Positions 8,587 through 17,227 of a DNA stretch of 42,953 nt are shown in pieces. Position 1 is the first letter of the stretch. The number at the start of each line of letters is the position of its first letter. Below the pieces are notes generated by a model. The model searched no databases, had not been told where the DNA came from, and was given only the letters and a program-made list of their open reading frames with translations. A program made the translations under genes and the position numbers. Origin of the DNA: Ruminococcus sp. UBA3767 (GTDB lineage: Bacteria > Bacillota > Clostridia > Oscillospirales > Ruminococcaceae); NCBI GenBank assembly GCA_002371625.1, contig DFFV01000085.1, forward strand, positions 1 through 42,953, given 5' to 3'.

Positions 8587-8620
8587 AGCGAAAGACTTGT
8601 CACGAAAGCGGCAAGTCTTT
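8587..8620 (-). terminator. Hairpin ending the polyphosphate phosphotransferase gene
   Basis: AAAGACTTG (8591-8599) pairs with CAAGTCTTT (8612-8620). On the minus strand the stem falls just past the stop codon at 8629 and ends in CTTTCGCTTTG, a modest U-rich tract. This is a likely terminator, convergent with the ackA terminator. Confidence 0.6.
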
Positions 8621-8628
8621 ATTGCAGT

Positions 8629-10137
8629 TTATTTATCTTCATCGAGCTTAGCTTGTATCTTTTCGATGATAGTTTTCATCGCCTGGATACGAGCATATTT
8701 TTTATCATTGCCCTCAATTATCGTCCAGGGGGCTGCCTTGGTCGAGGTCCTTTCTATCATTGTGTCTATATACTTTTCATAGATATCCCACTTTTCACGG
8801 TTACGCCAGTCCTCATCGGTTATCTTCCACTGCTTTTCGGGTGTATTCTGGCGAAGAGTGAAACGCTTCAGCTGCTCCTGCTTATCAATATTTATCCAGA
8901 ACTTGATAACGACTGCGCCCCATTCCATAAGCAGCTTTTCAAACTCGTTTATCTCCTGATACGCTTGCTCAACTCTATCGGCAGGAGTTATATTTTCGAT
9001 CGGTTCGACCATTACTCTGCCGTACCAGGTACGGTCAAAGATAGTGAAATGTCCGTCGTTTTCAAGCCTTATCCAGAAACGGTAGAGGTAATGCCTTGCA
9101 AGCTCATATTTATCCGGTGCTGCGATAGGCTCTACCTCGTATCCTCTCGGATCAAGGGCATTGGCAACTCTTCGGATATTTCCGCCCTTTCCTGCTGCGT
9201 CCCAGCCCTCATAGCAAATAATTACGGGTATCTTATTCTGATAGCAAAGGTTTTGCAGTTTGAACAGCTTGTCCTGACACTTTTCAAGCTGCTTTTCGTA
9301 TTCTTCATCACTAAGGACCTTATCGTGTGATGCCTGTGAAACTTTCTGTGTTTTGGACATTTCAAACTTCTCAGGGCTTACATCGGCAAACGGGAAACGG
9401 TTGGCAGGAACAAACTTCTCGCCCTTTGCCATCGCATCGAGCTTACCCTCAACTGCAAGCACAAGAGTTTTTATCATTTCCAGCTTTGCGCCTGTTTTAT
9501 CATCTCCGCCGATAACATTCCACACGCCAGCAGGTGTATTGGTTTTTGTTATCATTTCCTCATAATACTTGGCGAACTTTTCACGCTTTTTAAGATTATA
9601 AAGGTCGTGCTCATCTATACGCCAGCTGGTATAATCTGATGATGTGAGCTTTTTGATACGCTTTTTCTGCTCTTCCTCAGTGATATGCAGAAAGAACTTT
9701 ACTATAAGATAACCGTCATCTGCAAGCTGCCTTTCAAAAACATTTATGTCATCAAATCTTCTGCGCATCTCGCTCTTGCTTATTTCATCATAAAGATATG
9801 CGTTTGCTGTATCACGATACCAGCTGCGGTCAAGGATCAGAAAGTTGCCCTGCATCGGCATTGCGCAGGCATAACGCCACAGCCACGGCTTTCTGCTTTC
9901 GACCTCATTAGGCTTGCCAAAGGACATAACTTTATAAAATCGAGGATCAAGGCATTTGATAAGCTGGGCTATCTGCGAGCCTTTACCTGAGGCTGACCAG
10001 CCGTCGATAGTGATGATAACAGGTAATTTGTTTTCTTTGATCTTATTCTCAAGTGCGCTCAGGCGTGCCCTGAACGTTTCGATCTGTTCGGAAACAAGTT
10101 CTTTATTGACATTGTTCTGCTTGATATCTTTCAGCAT
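8629..10137 (-). CDS. pap: Polyphosphate:AMP phosphotransferase (two-domain PPK2 family)
   Basis: A 502-residue protein with two tandem PPK2 domains, the architecture of class II PPK2/PAP enzymes that phosphorylate AMP to ADP with polyphosphate. The first P-loop is IDGWSASGKGSQ (near residues 43-54) with a lid DRSWYRD. The second is YEGWDAAGKGGN with FDRTWYGRVMVEP. In known two-domain enzymes usually the C-terminal half is catalytic; here both halves retain a GKG P-loop. Length matches the family (about 500 aa). Start ATG 10137 sits behind GAGGTG. It stands alone and is divergent from the coiled-coil membrane protein gene. It probably recovers ADP/ATP from polyphosphate during energy stress. 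Confidence 0.9.
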   Translation of the reverse strand: MLKDIKQNNVNKELVSEQIETFRARLSALENKIKENKLPVIITIDGWSASGKGSQIAQLIKCLDPRFYKVMSFGKPNEVESRKPWLWRYACAMPMQGNFLILDRSWYRDTANAYLYDEISKSEMRRRFDDINVFERQLADDGYLIVKFFLHITEEEQKKRIKKLTSSDYTSWRIDEHDLYNLKKREKFAKYYEEMITKTNTPAGVWNVIGGDDKTGAKLEMIKTLVLAVEGKLDAMAKGEKFVPANRFPFADVSPEKFEMSKTQKVSQASHDKVLSDEEYEKQLEKCQDKLFKLQNLCYQNKIPVIICYEGWDAAGKGGNIRRVANALDPRGYEVEPIAAPDKYELARHYLYRFWIRLENDGHFTIFDRTWYGRVMVEPIENITPADRVEQAYQEINEFEKLLMEWGAVVIKFWINIDKQEQLKRFTLRQNTPEKQWKITDEDWRNREKWDIYEKYIDTMIERTSTKAAPWTIIEGNDKKYARIQAMKTIIEKIQAKLDEDK

Positions 10138-10302
10138 GATCGTATCACCTCATTGATCGGATTTTAAGCATCAGCTTAATTATATTATAAAATAAATCGT
10201 CCTATAAGTATATTGACAATATCACTAAATTTTATGTCTCCATTTTGTTAATAGGCAGTTCACAAAGATTTTGTATACTTTTATGGTCAGCGAGGTGATA
10301 AA

Positions 10303-11292
10303 GTGGCAAACAAGGATAAAGACAAGATAGAAGATCTGCTTGATGAAAGCGATTACGAATACGAAAAAAAGATATACGATGAGCAAAAGCAGCGTGAGCA
10401 GGAACTTGCCGATAAAAAACAAGCGGCTATCGCAGAGCGAAAGCAGCGTGAAAAGCAGGCTAAGCTTGAACGTGATAAACAGCTTGCAAGAGAGCGGATA
10501 GAGCTGATGAAACAAAAAAACTCACAGGAAGAAAACGCTGCTGAAACACAAACCGAAGAAACAGCCGAAGAAGTCGGCGAGATCGCAGTAAAGAGATCAT
10601 TAAAAAAACGGATAGAGAGCTTTATTTACCTTAACAAATGGTGGCTGATACTTGCAGGATTTGCACTTTTTATTGGCGGATTCATTATTATAAGACAGCT
10701 TCAGATAAAAAAAGCCGACCTTACGGTCATGCTTATTGCAGACAATGATCTGCAGTTCCACCAGAATGAGTTACAGAGTTTTTTTGAGGAGTACGTTGAC
10801 GATGTTGACGGAAACGGCTATGTTCACGTTGATGTTGTTATTATGCCGCTTGATCCGACCTCGGGTTCGCAGGATCAGAAGGATTACAACTCTAAATTCC
10901 TGGCTAATCTGTACAGCACCGATAGTATGCTGGTAATAACAGATTCAAACACGCAGGAGGATTACCTTGAGATAATGGACAGAGAGCTGCCCTCAAAATT
11001 CAAGGGAAACAAGTATGTTGATGAAAACGGTTTTTCGCTGAACATGGAACTTATTGCGGAAAAGCTGAATTGTAAGGATATGCCAAACGATGTGCATATT
11101 TCGATAAGGCAGCCCGTTGCTACTGTTGAGGATAGCTACGAAACAGCAAAGAAAAACTATGATAAGCAGCTGGGATACCTGACAAAGATGATAAACGACC
11201 TTACCGAAAAGGCTGAAAAAGCAGGCGACAAGGGACTTACGACCGAGCCTAAAAAGAAAGCGGCTGATGCGGTTGAGGACAGCAGTAAATAA
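10303..11292 (+). CDS. Single-pass membrane protein with charged coiled-coil N-terminus, function unknown
   Basis: A 329-residue protein that I do not recognise as a named family. Residues 20-75 are a highly charged, lysine/glutamate/glutamine-rich stretch predicted as cytoplasmic coiled coil. Residues 113-131 (WWLILAGFALFIGGFIIIR) form one transmembrane helix. The extracellular part (about 138-310) starts with an LTVMLIADNDLQ strand, has conserved-looking acidic segments, and ends in a lysine-rich tail. It has no signal peptidase site, so topology is N-in/C-out. The start is GTG 10303 behind GAGGTG. The gene is monocistronic, divergent from the polyphosphate enzyme and followed by a strong terminator. 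The outer domain could be a solute-binding or alpha/beta fold, but that is a guess. Confidence 0.75.
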   Translation: MANKDKDKIEDLLDESDYEYEKKIYDEQKQREQELADKKQAAIAERKQREKQAKLERDKQLARERIELMKQKNSQEENAAETQTEETAEEVGEIAVKRSLKKRIESFIYLNKWWLILAGFALFIGGFIIIRQLQIKKADLTVMLIADNDLQFHQNELQSFFEEYVDDVDGNGYVHVDVVIMPLDPTSGSQDQKDYNSKFLANLYSTDSMLVITDSNTQEDYLEIMDRELPSKFKGNKYVDENGFSLNMELIAEKLNCKDMPNDVHISIRQPVATVEDSYETAKKNYDKQLGYLTKMINDLTEKAEKAGDKGLTTEPKKKAADAVEDSSK

Positions 11293-11305
11293 AGCATAAA
11301 CACAA

Positions 11306-11348
11306 AAGACCGATGCAGGCAGATATGCACGCATCGGTCTTGCTTTTT
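11306..11348 (+). terminator. Strong intrinsic terminator (bidirectional)
   Basis: An 11-bp perfect stem (11306-11316 with 11331-11341, core AAGACCGATGC) is followed by GCTTTTTAATT on the plus strand. On the minus strand it is followed by TTGTGTTT and also serves the convergent phosphofructokinase gene ending at 11354. Confidence 0.88.
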
Positions 11349-11353
11349 AATTA

Positions 11354-12427
11354 TCAGTCACCAAAGGAAATGCCGATATCTCTTGCGGTCTTAACGAGCT
11401 GGTCGTCCGCCGGAACGAACTTGGTCTTTCCTGCAACCTCTGAAAGCGGATTTTCGCTGACATTATCCTTTATCATTGCAACGGCGTAGCCATACTTCTC
11501 CTTAGAGATGAGCTTTGCGGCATGAACACCGAACTTTGTAGCAAGCACTCTGTCATAAGCCGACGGGCTGCCTCCTCTGAGCATGTGTCCGGGAACGCAA
11601 ACTCTCGCCTCATTTCCGATCATTTCCTCGATCTGTTTAGCGATCCTGCTTGTAGCAGTGGTTATTCCCTGCTCTGCTCTGTAAGCCGCACGCTCCTTCT
11701 TTTTCATCTTAGCTTCCTTGATATCAAAAGCACCCTCGGCAACTGCAAGGATCGCAAAGCGCTTATCCTTACGCTTTTCGCAAGCCTCAGCCAGCTTTTC
11801 GATATCATAAGGTATCTCGGGGATAACGATCATATCAGCACCGCCTGCGATACCTGCATAAAGCGTTAACCAGCCTGCCTTGTTTCCCATGATCTCGCAA
11901 ACGAGTATTCTTCCGTGAGAATTGGCAGTTGAATGAAGTCTGTCTATAACATCGGTTGCGGTATTTACTGCGGTATGGAAGCCGAAAGTAACGCTTGTGC
12001 CCCAGATATCATTATCTATCGTTTTTGGAAGTCCAATAACGTTCAAGCCTTCCTCGGAAAGCAGATTTGCGGTTTTGTGCGTACCGTTTCCTCCGAGTGT
12101 GAGCAGGCAATCGAGCTTCTGCTTTTTATATGTATTCTTCATCGCCTTTACTTTATCTACGTTATCGTCCTCAACGATCTGCATTTTCTTGAAAGGAGTT
12201 CTTTTTGTTCCGAAAATAGTTCCGCCTGTGGTGAGTATTCCCGAAAAGTCAGACTGATTCATTTCACGGCACATATTATTTATAAGTCCGAAATAGCCGT
12301 CCTCGATACCTACTATCTCGACATCATTGCCGAATCTTTCATAGCAAGCCTTGGCAACACCTCTGATAGTGGCGTTGAGTCCCGGGCAGTCACCTCCGCT
12401 GGTAAGGATACCTATTCTTCGCTTCAT
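11354..12427 (-). CDS. pfkA: 6-phosphofructokinase (ATP-type, group III-like)
   Basis: A 357-residue phosphofructokinase. It phosphorylates fructose 6-phosphate to fructose 1,6-bisphosphate, the committed step of glycolysis. Motifs: ILTSGGDCPGLNA at the N-terminus (donor phosphate loop), TTGGTIFGTKR, LGGNGTHKT (residues 111-119) and PKTIDND (134-140; Asp138 is the catalytic base). Gly115 at the position equivalent to E. coli Gly104 is the residue that goes with ATP use, whereas Lys135 (E. coli Gly124) is usually seen in PPi-dependent enzymes. This mixed pattern occurs in the group III PFKs. Two in-frame ATGs exist; GGAGG is only 1-2 nt before the first but 7 nt before ATG 12427, which I chose. 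It lies 18 nt downstream of the chemoreceptor gene, in one operon. Confidence 0.93.
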   Translation of the reverse strand: MKRRIGILTSGGDCPGLNATIRGVAKACYERFGNDVEIVGIEDGYFGLINNMCREMNQSDFSGILTTGGTIFGTKRTPFKKMQIVEDDNVDKVKAMKNTYKKQKLDCLLTLGGNGTHKTANLLSEEGLNVIGLPKTIDNDIWGTSVTFGFHTAVNTATDVIDRLHSTANSHGRILVCEIMGNKAGWLTLYAGIAGGADMIVIPEIPYDIEKLAEACEKRKDKRFAILAVAEGAFDIKEAKMKKKERAAYRAEQGITTATSRIAKQIEEMIGNEARVCVPGHMLRGGSPSAYDRVLATKFGVHAAKLISKEKYGYAVAMIKDNVSENPLSEVAGKTKFVPADDQLVKTARDIGISFGD

Positions 12428-12445
12428 ATTCATTCCTCCATTATA

Positions 12446-14668
12446 TCAATATTTATCGTCATTATCATCAGTAAACTCCGAAACATCATCAGTTTCTACG
12501 GGCATTTCCATTGCTCCGCCCGTTCCCTCGGGATCAGGCATATCAAAAGGATCGCTGCCTGAATGAGCATTTTCCTCAGAGAGCCTGAACCTTGCGATCA
12601 TATTCTTGAGTATGAGCGACTGGCTTGAAAGCTCTTCACTCGCAGAAGCAAAACCGACTGCTGTAGATGTATTCTTTGAAACGACAGCCGAGATCTGATC
12701 TACGCCGGTATCTATCTGCACGATAGCGTCTGCCTGCGCTTCGGAAGCCTCGGTGATGTTTCTCATAAGAGTTGTTATCTCTTCGGATCTCTGAACTATC
12801 TGCTCAAGTGACTGGGCAGTATCCTCAGCTATCTTCGAGCCTTTATTTACAGCGATAGACGAATTTTCAATGAGCTGTGCGGTCTGCTTTGCGGCTTCAG
12901 CCGAACGAGATGCAAGTCTTCTGACTTCATCGGCAACTACACCAAAGCCCTTTGAACCTTCTCTTGCAGCCTCAACAGCGGCGTTAAGCGCAAGGATATT
13001 TGTCTGGAACGAGATCTCGTCGATGACCTTGATGATCTTAGCGATCTCGGAGGAAGCTGCGCTTATCTCGTTCATTGCGTTGAGCATATTTGACATATCA
13101 TCGTTGCAGTTATTGATAGCCTCGGTATTATCCATAACGATATTATAAGCATTCTTTGCGTCCATCGAGTTCTGCTGCGTCTGCTTGGAAACATCTGTAA
13201 GCGTAGCAGAAAGCTCCTCGATAGCCGAAGCCTGTTGGGTTGAACCCTGCGAAAGAGCTTGTGCAGAATCAGATACCTGAGCTGCACCGGAGTTCACCTG
13301 CTCGGCAGAGAGATTTATTGCAGCGAAAGTATCGGAAAGTGCATTAAGGATATCATTGAATGTGCTCTTTATCTTATAGAAGTCACCCTTGAAAGTGCCC
13401 TCCATCTTATGGCAAAGGTCACCCTCGGAGATCTTGGTAAGCGAAACAGTGATAATATTGATATACTGTCTGAGGCTGAGAACTGTTTCATCAAGAGAAT
13501 TAGAGAGAACTCCCAGCTCATCGTTTGAATACCATACATCTACCGGATCTGTCAGGTTACCCTGTGCAAGGCCTCTGATCCTGTCGGTAGTGGATATGAT
13601 CGGCTTTGATATTCTCTGTGCAAACAGCGATGCTGCGATCATTACAACGCAAAGAAGTATTATTCCGACAAAGAACAGACTTTCAAGTGCATTGAGAGCA
13701 GTCTTGGTATACTCGGAAGAATCGGTCAGAAGCAGAAACTTTGCATCAAATGTAGATACACTTGCGTATCCGCCGATAAGCGAATCCTCTTTCAGATCAA
13801 AGGTAATGTACCCTTCCTTTTCCTCTGCGAGCTTTTCAAAGGCATTTGAGCTGTCCTTATAATCCTTATCGTTCTTTGCAAGCTCAACCGGGTTCTCGTA
13901 CTTAAAGTAAGACGAGGTACTTGTAGGATGGATCAGGATATTGCCCTTATTATCAACTATATAAAGCTCGCCCATATCCTGAACAGAATTCCTTTCAAGT
14001 ATCTTTGAAAGTGCATATCCGTTGATAGCTGTACCTATAACGATCTTTTCAGTCGGTGAAGCAGGATCTGCTGCGGTAGTCAGTATAGCAAAGCATACCG
14101 AGTTGTCGTTGTTCACAAATTCGGTAACAACAGGCTTGGTTGAGGTAAGAGCATTGCTTACATCTTCTGCATTGACTACCTTCCCGATCTCTATGGAATG
14201 ATCGCCGAGAGTTTTGACTGCATTGCCGTTTTTATCAAAAACGTAGAACGTACAGTACTCGGAGATAGCAACATTGAAACGCTCTTTTATCATAGTCGGG
14301 AAGAATTGCTTAAGCTCGGTAAGCAGATCATCAGCAGTCTTTTTACCGCTGCTGCTTGAATTGATAGATTCGGTAAGGCTCTCACCAAGTCTGCTCATAG
14401 TCTGGTCAAAGCTGTTTGCAGTGCTTTTGGCTATTGGCATAATGGTATTAGCAAGCGTTTCGATAGAAGCCTTTTTAACAAAGTGGACTGATACCACACT
14501 GATAACAGATATCAGAACGACCGCAAGAACGATCACCGCTATCGTCAGCTTGGATTTCAACGATTTCAGGAATTTATTTCCTCTGAATGAGAAATAGAAC
14601 GTGACTCCTGCCAGTATAATAGCAGCTATCATAAGTATAATTTTTATATTATTGGAAAACCAACTCAC
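12446..14668 (-). CDS. Methyl-accepting chemotaxis protein with Cache sensor
   Basis: A 740-residue transmembrane chemoreceptor. N-terminal hydrophobic helices lie near residues 9-27 and 42-65. A Cache-type sensor follows with the cues [12 protein letters not shown] and [17 protein letters not shown], then another transmembrane helix near 330-352, a HAMP domain ([20 protein letters not shown]), a second HAMP-like segment ([10 protein letters not shown]) and the signalling domain. The tip [20 protein letters not shown] and [13 protein letters not shown] are canonical for CheA/CheW binding. The extra N-terminal helix ahead of the usual pair is slightly unusual. Start is GTG 14668 behind GGGGTGG, under a TTGCAT-17-TATAAT promoter. 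No che or flagellar gene is in the window. The acidic C-terminal tail lacks an obvious CheR-docking pentapeptide. Confidence 0.93.
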   Translation of the reverse strand: MSWFSNNIKIILMIAAIILAGVTFYFSFRGNKFLKSLKSKLTIAVIVLAVVLISVISVVSVHFVKKASIETLANTIMPIAKSTANSFDQTMSRLGESLTESINSSSSGKKTADDLLTELKQFFPTMIKERFNVAISEYCTFYVFDKNGNAVKTLGDHSIEIGKVVNAEDVSNALTSTKPVVTEFVNNDNSVCFAILTTAADPASPTEKIVIGTAINGYALSKILERNSVQDMGELYIVDNKGNILIHPTSTSSYFKYENPVELAKNDKDYKDSSNAFEKLAEEKEGYITFDLKEDSLIGGYASVSTFDAKFLLLTDSSEYTKTALNALESLFFVGIILLCVVMIAASLFAQRISKPIISTTDRIRGLAQGNLTDPVDVWYSNDELGVLSNSLDETVLSLRQYINIITVSLTKISEGDLCHKMEGTFKGDFYKIKSTFNDILNALSDTFAAINLSAEQVNSGAAQVSDSAQALSQGSTQQASAIEELSATLTDVSKQTQQNSMDAKNAYNIVMDNTEAINNCNDDMSNMLNAMNEISAASSEIAKIIKVIDEISFQTNILALNAAVEAAREGSKGFGVVADEVRRLASRSAEAAKQTAQLIENSSIAVNKGSKIAEDTAQSLEQIVQRSEEITTLMRNITEASEAQADAIVQIDTGVDQISAVVSKNTSTAVGFASASEELSSQSLILKNMIARFRLSEENAHSGSDPFDMPDPEGTGGAMEMPVETDDVSEFTDDNDDKY

Positions 14669-14722
14669 TGTATACCACCCCTATATTTCGGATAAACAAA
14701 AACTTCGTCCAATATTTTATTT

Positions 14723-14751
14723 ATTATATCACAATTGCACAAAAAATGCAA
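14723..14751 (-). promoter_or_regulatory. SigA-type promoter of the chemoreceptor-pfkA operon
   Basis: On the minus strand TTGCAT (14746-14751) and TATAAT (14723-14728) are spaced by 17 bp, about 55 bp before the GTG start. This is a housekeeping-type promoter rather than a SigD/flagellar one. Confidence 0.8.
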
Positions 14752-14828
14752 TAGAACGAGTTATATTTTTTTGTAATTTTATTTATTTGTTCATCATAAG
14801 ATTTAACTATAACTGAGAGGTGAATAAA

Positions 14829-15626
14829 ATGAAGACAGGAACTAAAATTACACTCAGGATAGTTTCTTCACTGACGGCGATAGTGCTTTCGCTACTGCTT
14901 ATCAAGGATATTTCGGCAAAAAGCGGAAATGAACCGAGAAAGCGCCTGCTGATGCTTTGCTACGGGTGCGGAGGAAACGAAGTTGATATCGATATACTAT
15001 CACAGGACATTGACCTGCTTACAAACAAAGGGTACTCACCTGTTTTCGCAAGCGAGGCAATTGATGCCGTTCTTGGCAGGACCGAGCTTTCAGAAAAATC
15101 TGTTATGATATGCATTAATGGTAAAAACGCCCGATGCCAAGAAACGGTATATAATAAGCTGAAAGAAAGCAGGTTCAAAGCTGTTGTAGCAGTGAACGGT
15201 GAACTGACCGAGTATGCTTCGAACAGCGCCGACGACAACACGCAATATCTTCGCTGGGAAGAGATAAAAGAACTCCACAGCACCGGTATATATGAATTTG
15301 CCAATGCAGGCTACTCGGCTGACAGCGATAAGCTCCTCACCCGGCGTGATGACGAAAGCGATGAGCATTACAGAGACAGAATGCTTATAGATATTGATAA
15401 AATGCAGAGCTTATGTGAAAAGAACTGCGGTTTTACACCAAGCATTTTTGTCCATGACAGCAGTACGAGCGAACAGCTGAGAAGCGTGCTTAAAAGCCTC
15501 GGCTTTTACGGTGCTATCGAAATCGTAGGAGAAGATGGCGAAAAATTCGATATAAGCAGCTGTGACAGATTTGAACTTGAATGTATTGACAGAGATAATA
15601 TCGCAGAGCTTGAACAAATTCTGTAA
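14829..15626 (+). CDS. Degenerate polysaccharide deacetylase-fold membrane protein (likely pseudo-enzyme)
   Basis: A 265-residue protein with one N-terminal membrane anchor (about residues 8-26) and an extracellular region that follows the NodB/polysaccharide deacetylase pattern: GYSPVFASEAIDA, a motif-1 position SVMICINGK, LRWEEIKELHSTGIYEFANAGYS and a final strand. Every catalytic residue of the family is replaced: the FDDG Asp pair becomes Ile96-Asn97 and the HSxxH histidines become Ala160 and Ala164. It therefore probably lost metal binding and deacetylase activity and may bind glycan or regulate an active partner (inference). The frame opens with GTG at 14820, but GAGAGGTG spaced 7 nt favours ATG 14829. 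Divergent from the chemoreceptor; monocistronic. Confidence 0.75.
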   Translation: MKTGTKITLRIVSSLTAIVLSLLLIKDISAKSGNEPRKRLLMLCYGCGGNEVDIDILSQDIDLLTNKGYSPVFASEAIDAVLGRTELSEKSVMICINGKNARCQETVYNKLKESRFKAVVAVNGELTEYASNSADDNTQYLRWEEIKELHSTGIYEFANAGYSADSDKLLTRRDDESDEHYRDRMLIDIDKMQSLCEKNCGFTPSIFVHDSSTSEQLRSVLKSLGFYGAIEIVGEDGEKFDISSCDRFELECIDRDNIAELEQIL

Positions 15627-15638
15627 AGAAGCAAAAAT

Positions 15639-15676
15639 GCCGTACATCCGATCGGAGATGTACGGCTATATTTATA
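15639..15676 (+). terminator. Hairpin after the deacetylase-like gene
   Basis: A perfect 10-bp stem (GCCGTACATC 15639-15648 with GATGTACGGC 15657-15666) starts 12 nt after the stop codon and is followed by TATATTTATAGTTTT, a loose U-rich tract. Confidence 0.7.
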
Positions 15677-15692
15677 GTTTTAAAAACTGAGC

Positions 15693-15720
15693 AAAAAAAA
15701 GCAGCCCCTATTGGAGCCAC
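15693..15720 (-). terminator. Orphan minus-strand intrinsic terminator
   Basis: Read on the minus strand, GTGGCTCC-AATA-GGGGCTGC forms an 8-pair stem (with G-U pairs) directly followed by eight T. No minus-strand gene ends here: the 170 bp to its right up to the next plus-strand gene holds no supported reading frame. It may end a small antisense or intergenic RNA. Confidence 0.55.
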
Positions 15721-15832
15721 CCTTCTACATGTTAAATTATATTACACTGTAGCGGTCGAAATAAAGCAAAAATTATATAAAAAGTGTAAATAATCTTGTA
15801 TTATGTTCGTTACAGTTAAACAAAACGAGTAT

Positions 15833-15861
15833 TTGACGTATCAGAAAAAATAGTGTATAAT
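15833..15861 (+). promoter_or_regulatory. SigA-type promoter of the cohesin-like protein gene
   Basis: TTGACG (15833-15838) and TATAAT (15856-15861) are separated by 17 bp, about 32 bp upstream of the start codon, giving a very short leader. Confidence 0.85.
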
Positions 15862-15892
15862 TATAATAGTACTATTAAAGGAGTCAACAAGG

Positions 15893-16921
15893 ATGAAAAA
15901 GGCTATCGGGATGATGATCGTACTCATGCTTGCAGTGTTCTCGTCACTATGCGTTTATGCAGTTGATGATAACACGCAGGTGAATATCGTTATGCCCGAA
16001 AGTATGGCCATCGGTGAGGAGATAACGGTCACGCTGAGTGTTTCATCTCCACAGGATATAGCAAAGGTATCAGCAACAATAGCTTATGATGCCTCACGGT
16101 TAAGTTACGTTTCAGGCGATGGAACACAAACGGAGAATGGAAGCATAAGCATAGAAAAAGAATGCAGTGCAAAAAAAGCAGAGGCAGCTTTGAAATTCAA
16201 GGTAATTGCACAGGGAAATACCAGCGTCAGCGCTGTTACCTGTTCACTTTATGATGCCTCAGGCACAATGACATATATCGGCTCGGCTGCAGCAAGCGGT
16301 GTAGTTACTGAACAAAAGCAGACTGAACAAACTACAGCTGCAACAGAAAAGAAAGAGGCCGGTTCAATTCCAGAACAGGGTGTGCTGAAAGACCTGAAGA
16401 TAGATAAGGGCACGCTGATACCGCCATTTATGTACAGCATACACGACTATACAGTTACCGTTCCTTACGAAATTGACAAGATAGAAATTGAGGGCACTAC
16501 CGCAAGCAAATACGATAATATCTGGTACACAGGCAATGCAGACTGTGTTGTAGGGACTAATTTAAGAACAATAACCGTAACTGATATTAACGGCAATGAG
16601 ACCGTATACAAAATCACTATAACAAGACTTGATAAGGAAGAAGATACGCAGTCGCAGGCTGTATCGGCAGCTACATCAAAACAGACTCAGGCAGTATCCT
16701 CTGCTGCGGATGATAACGGCAACGACAAGAACGATGATCTGAAGAACAAGCTGATGCCTGCACTTTACATAACGCTTATAGTATTGATCGTGGCTTTGTT
16801 CATAGTTATAATGTGGATAAAAGGCAGGATAAAAAGATCGGGCAAAGAAAACGATCAGCAGGAAAAGAAGACTCAGAAACAAAGAAGCAAGATAAAAGTT
16901 TCAAGCACAAAGAAAAAGTAA
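15893..16921 (+). CDS. Cell-surface protein with cohesin-like and cadherin-like domains, C-terminal membrane anchor
   Basis: A 342-residue exported protein. Residues 1-23 are a signal peptide (MKKAIGMMIVLMLAVFSSLC, cut near VYA). About 27-140 is a beta-sandwich resembling cohesin modules (QVNIVMPESMAIGEEITVTLSV, ATIAYDASRLSYVSG, ALKFKVIAQGNTSVS). After a Thr/Gln/Glu-rich linker, about 163-246 matches the cadherin-like beta-sandwich domain (LKDLKIDKGTLIPPF, YTVTVPYEIDKIEI, TITVTDINGNETVYKITITR). A transmembrane helix near 289-311 precedes a Lys/Arg-rich cytoplasmic tail of about 30 residues. AGGAG precedes ATG 15893. Cohesins in Ruminococcus bind dockerins of cellulosomal enzymes, but similar modules also occur in non-cellulosomal proteins, and no dockerin or glycosidase gene is nearby. 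Confidence 0.8.
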   Translation: MKKAIGMMIVLMLAVFSSLCVYAVDDNTQVNIVMPESMAIGEEITVTLSVSSPQDIAKVSATIAYDASRLSYVSGDGTQTENGSISIEKECSAKKAEAALKFKVIAQGNTSVSAVTCSLYDASGTMTYIGSAAASGVVTEQKQTEQTTAATEKKEAGSIPEQGVLKDLKIDKGTLIPPFMYSIHDYTVTVPYEIDKIEIEGTTASKYDNIWYTGNADCVVGTNLRTITVTDINGNETVYKITITRLDKEEDTQSQAVSAATSKQTQAVSSAADDNGNDKNDDLKNKLMPALYITLIVLIVALFIVIMWIKGRIKRSGKENDQQEKKTQKQRSKIKVSSTKKK

Positions 16922-17227
16922 ATCTCAATATCTTATATAATGTGCTGTTAACGGTTAAATGTCATGATGACATGGGCTTTGACAAATGTTTGCCAGAATT
17001 AAAACTATATTACACCATAGCAATTTTGATCAGCAGTAGTATTGTATAATTAGACAAATAATAATTTACGTTTTTGTTGATAAATTGCGTATTTTTAATT
17101 GACATTTTCGGTTTTAAGTGTTATAATTAAAAAGTAAAAAATAATACCATGGTTTACATGGGTGTTATATAGTTTATTAAAGATAAGCATTTTTAAAAAT
17201 GCGCTGATCATTATGGGGAGGATTCTT
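16922..17227 (+). other. 306-bp intergenic region with inverted repeat, promoter and long leader
   Basis: There is no supported gene. It contains a 15-nt perfect inverted repeat ATGTCATGATGACAT (16959-16973), a consensus promoter at 17099-17127 and a roughly 95-nt leader with the 16-nt palindrome GCATTTTTAAAAATGC (17187-17202) ahead of the ribosome binding site GGGGAGG. No clear terminator for the cohesin-like gene is seen. Confidence 0.6.
17099..17127 (+). promoter_or_regulatory. Perfect consensus SigA promoter
   Basis: TTGACA (17099-17104), 17-bp spacer, TATAAT (17122-17127). Both hexamers are perfect. It drives the small two-TM protein gene starting at 17228 with a leader of about 95 nt. 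Confidence 0.9.

Noticed and set aside
8548..9330. A 260-codon plus-strand open frame
   Set aside because: It is antisense to the two-domain polyphosphate phosphotransferase, begins inside the ackA terminator and lacks a ribosome binding site.
16979..17010. TTGACA followed by TATATT as a second promoter
   Set aside because: The spacer is 21 bp, too long for a SigA promoter.
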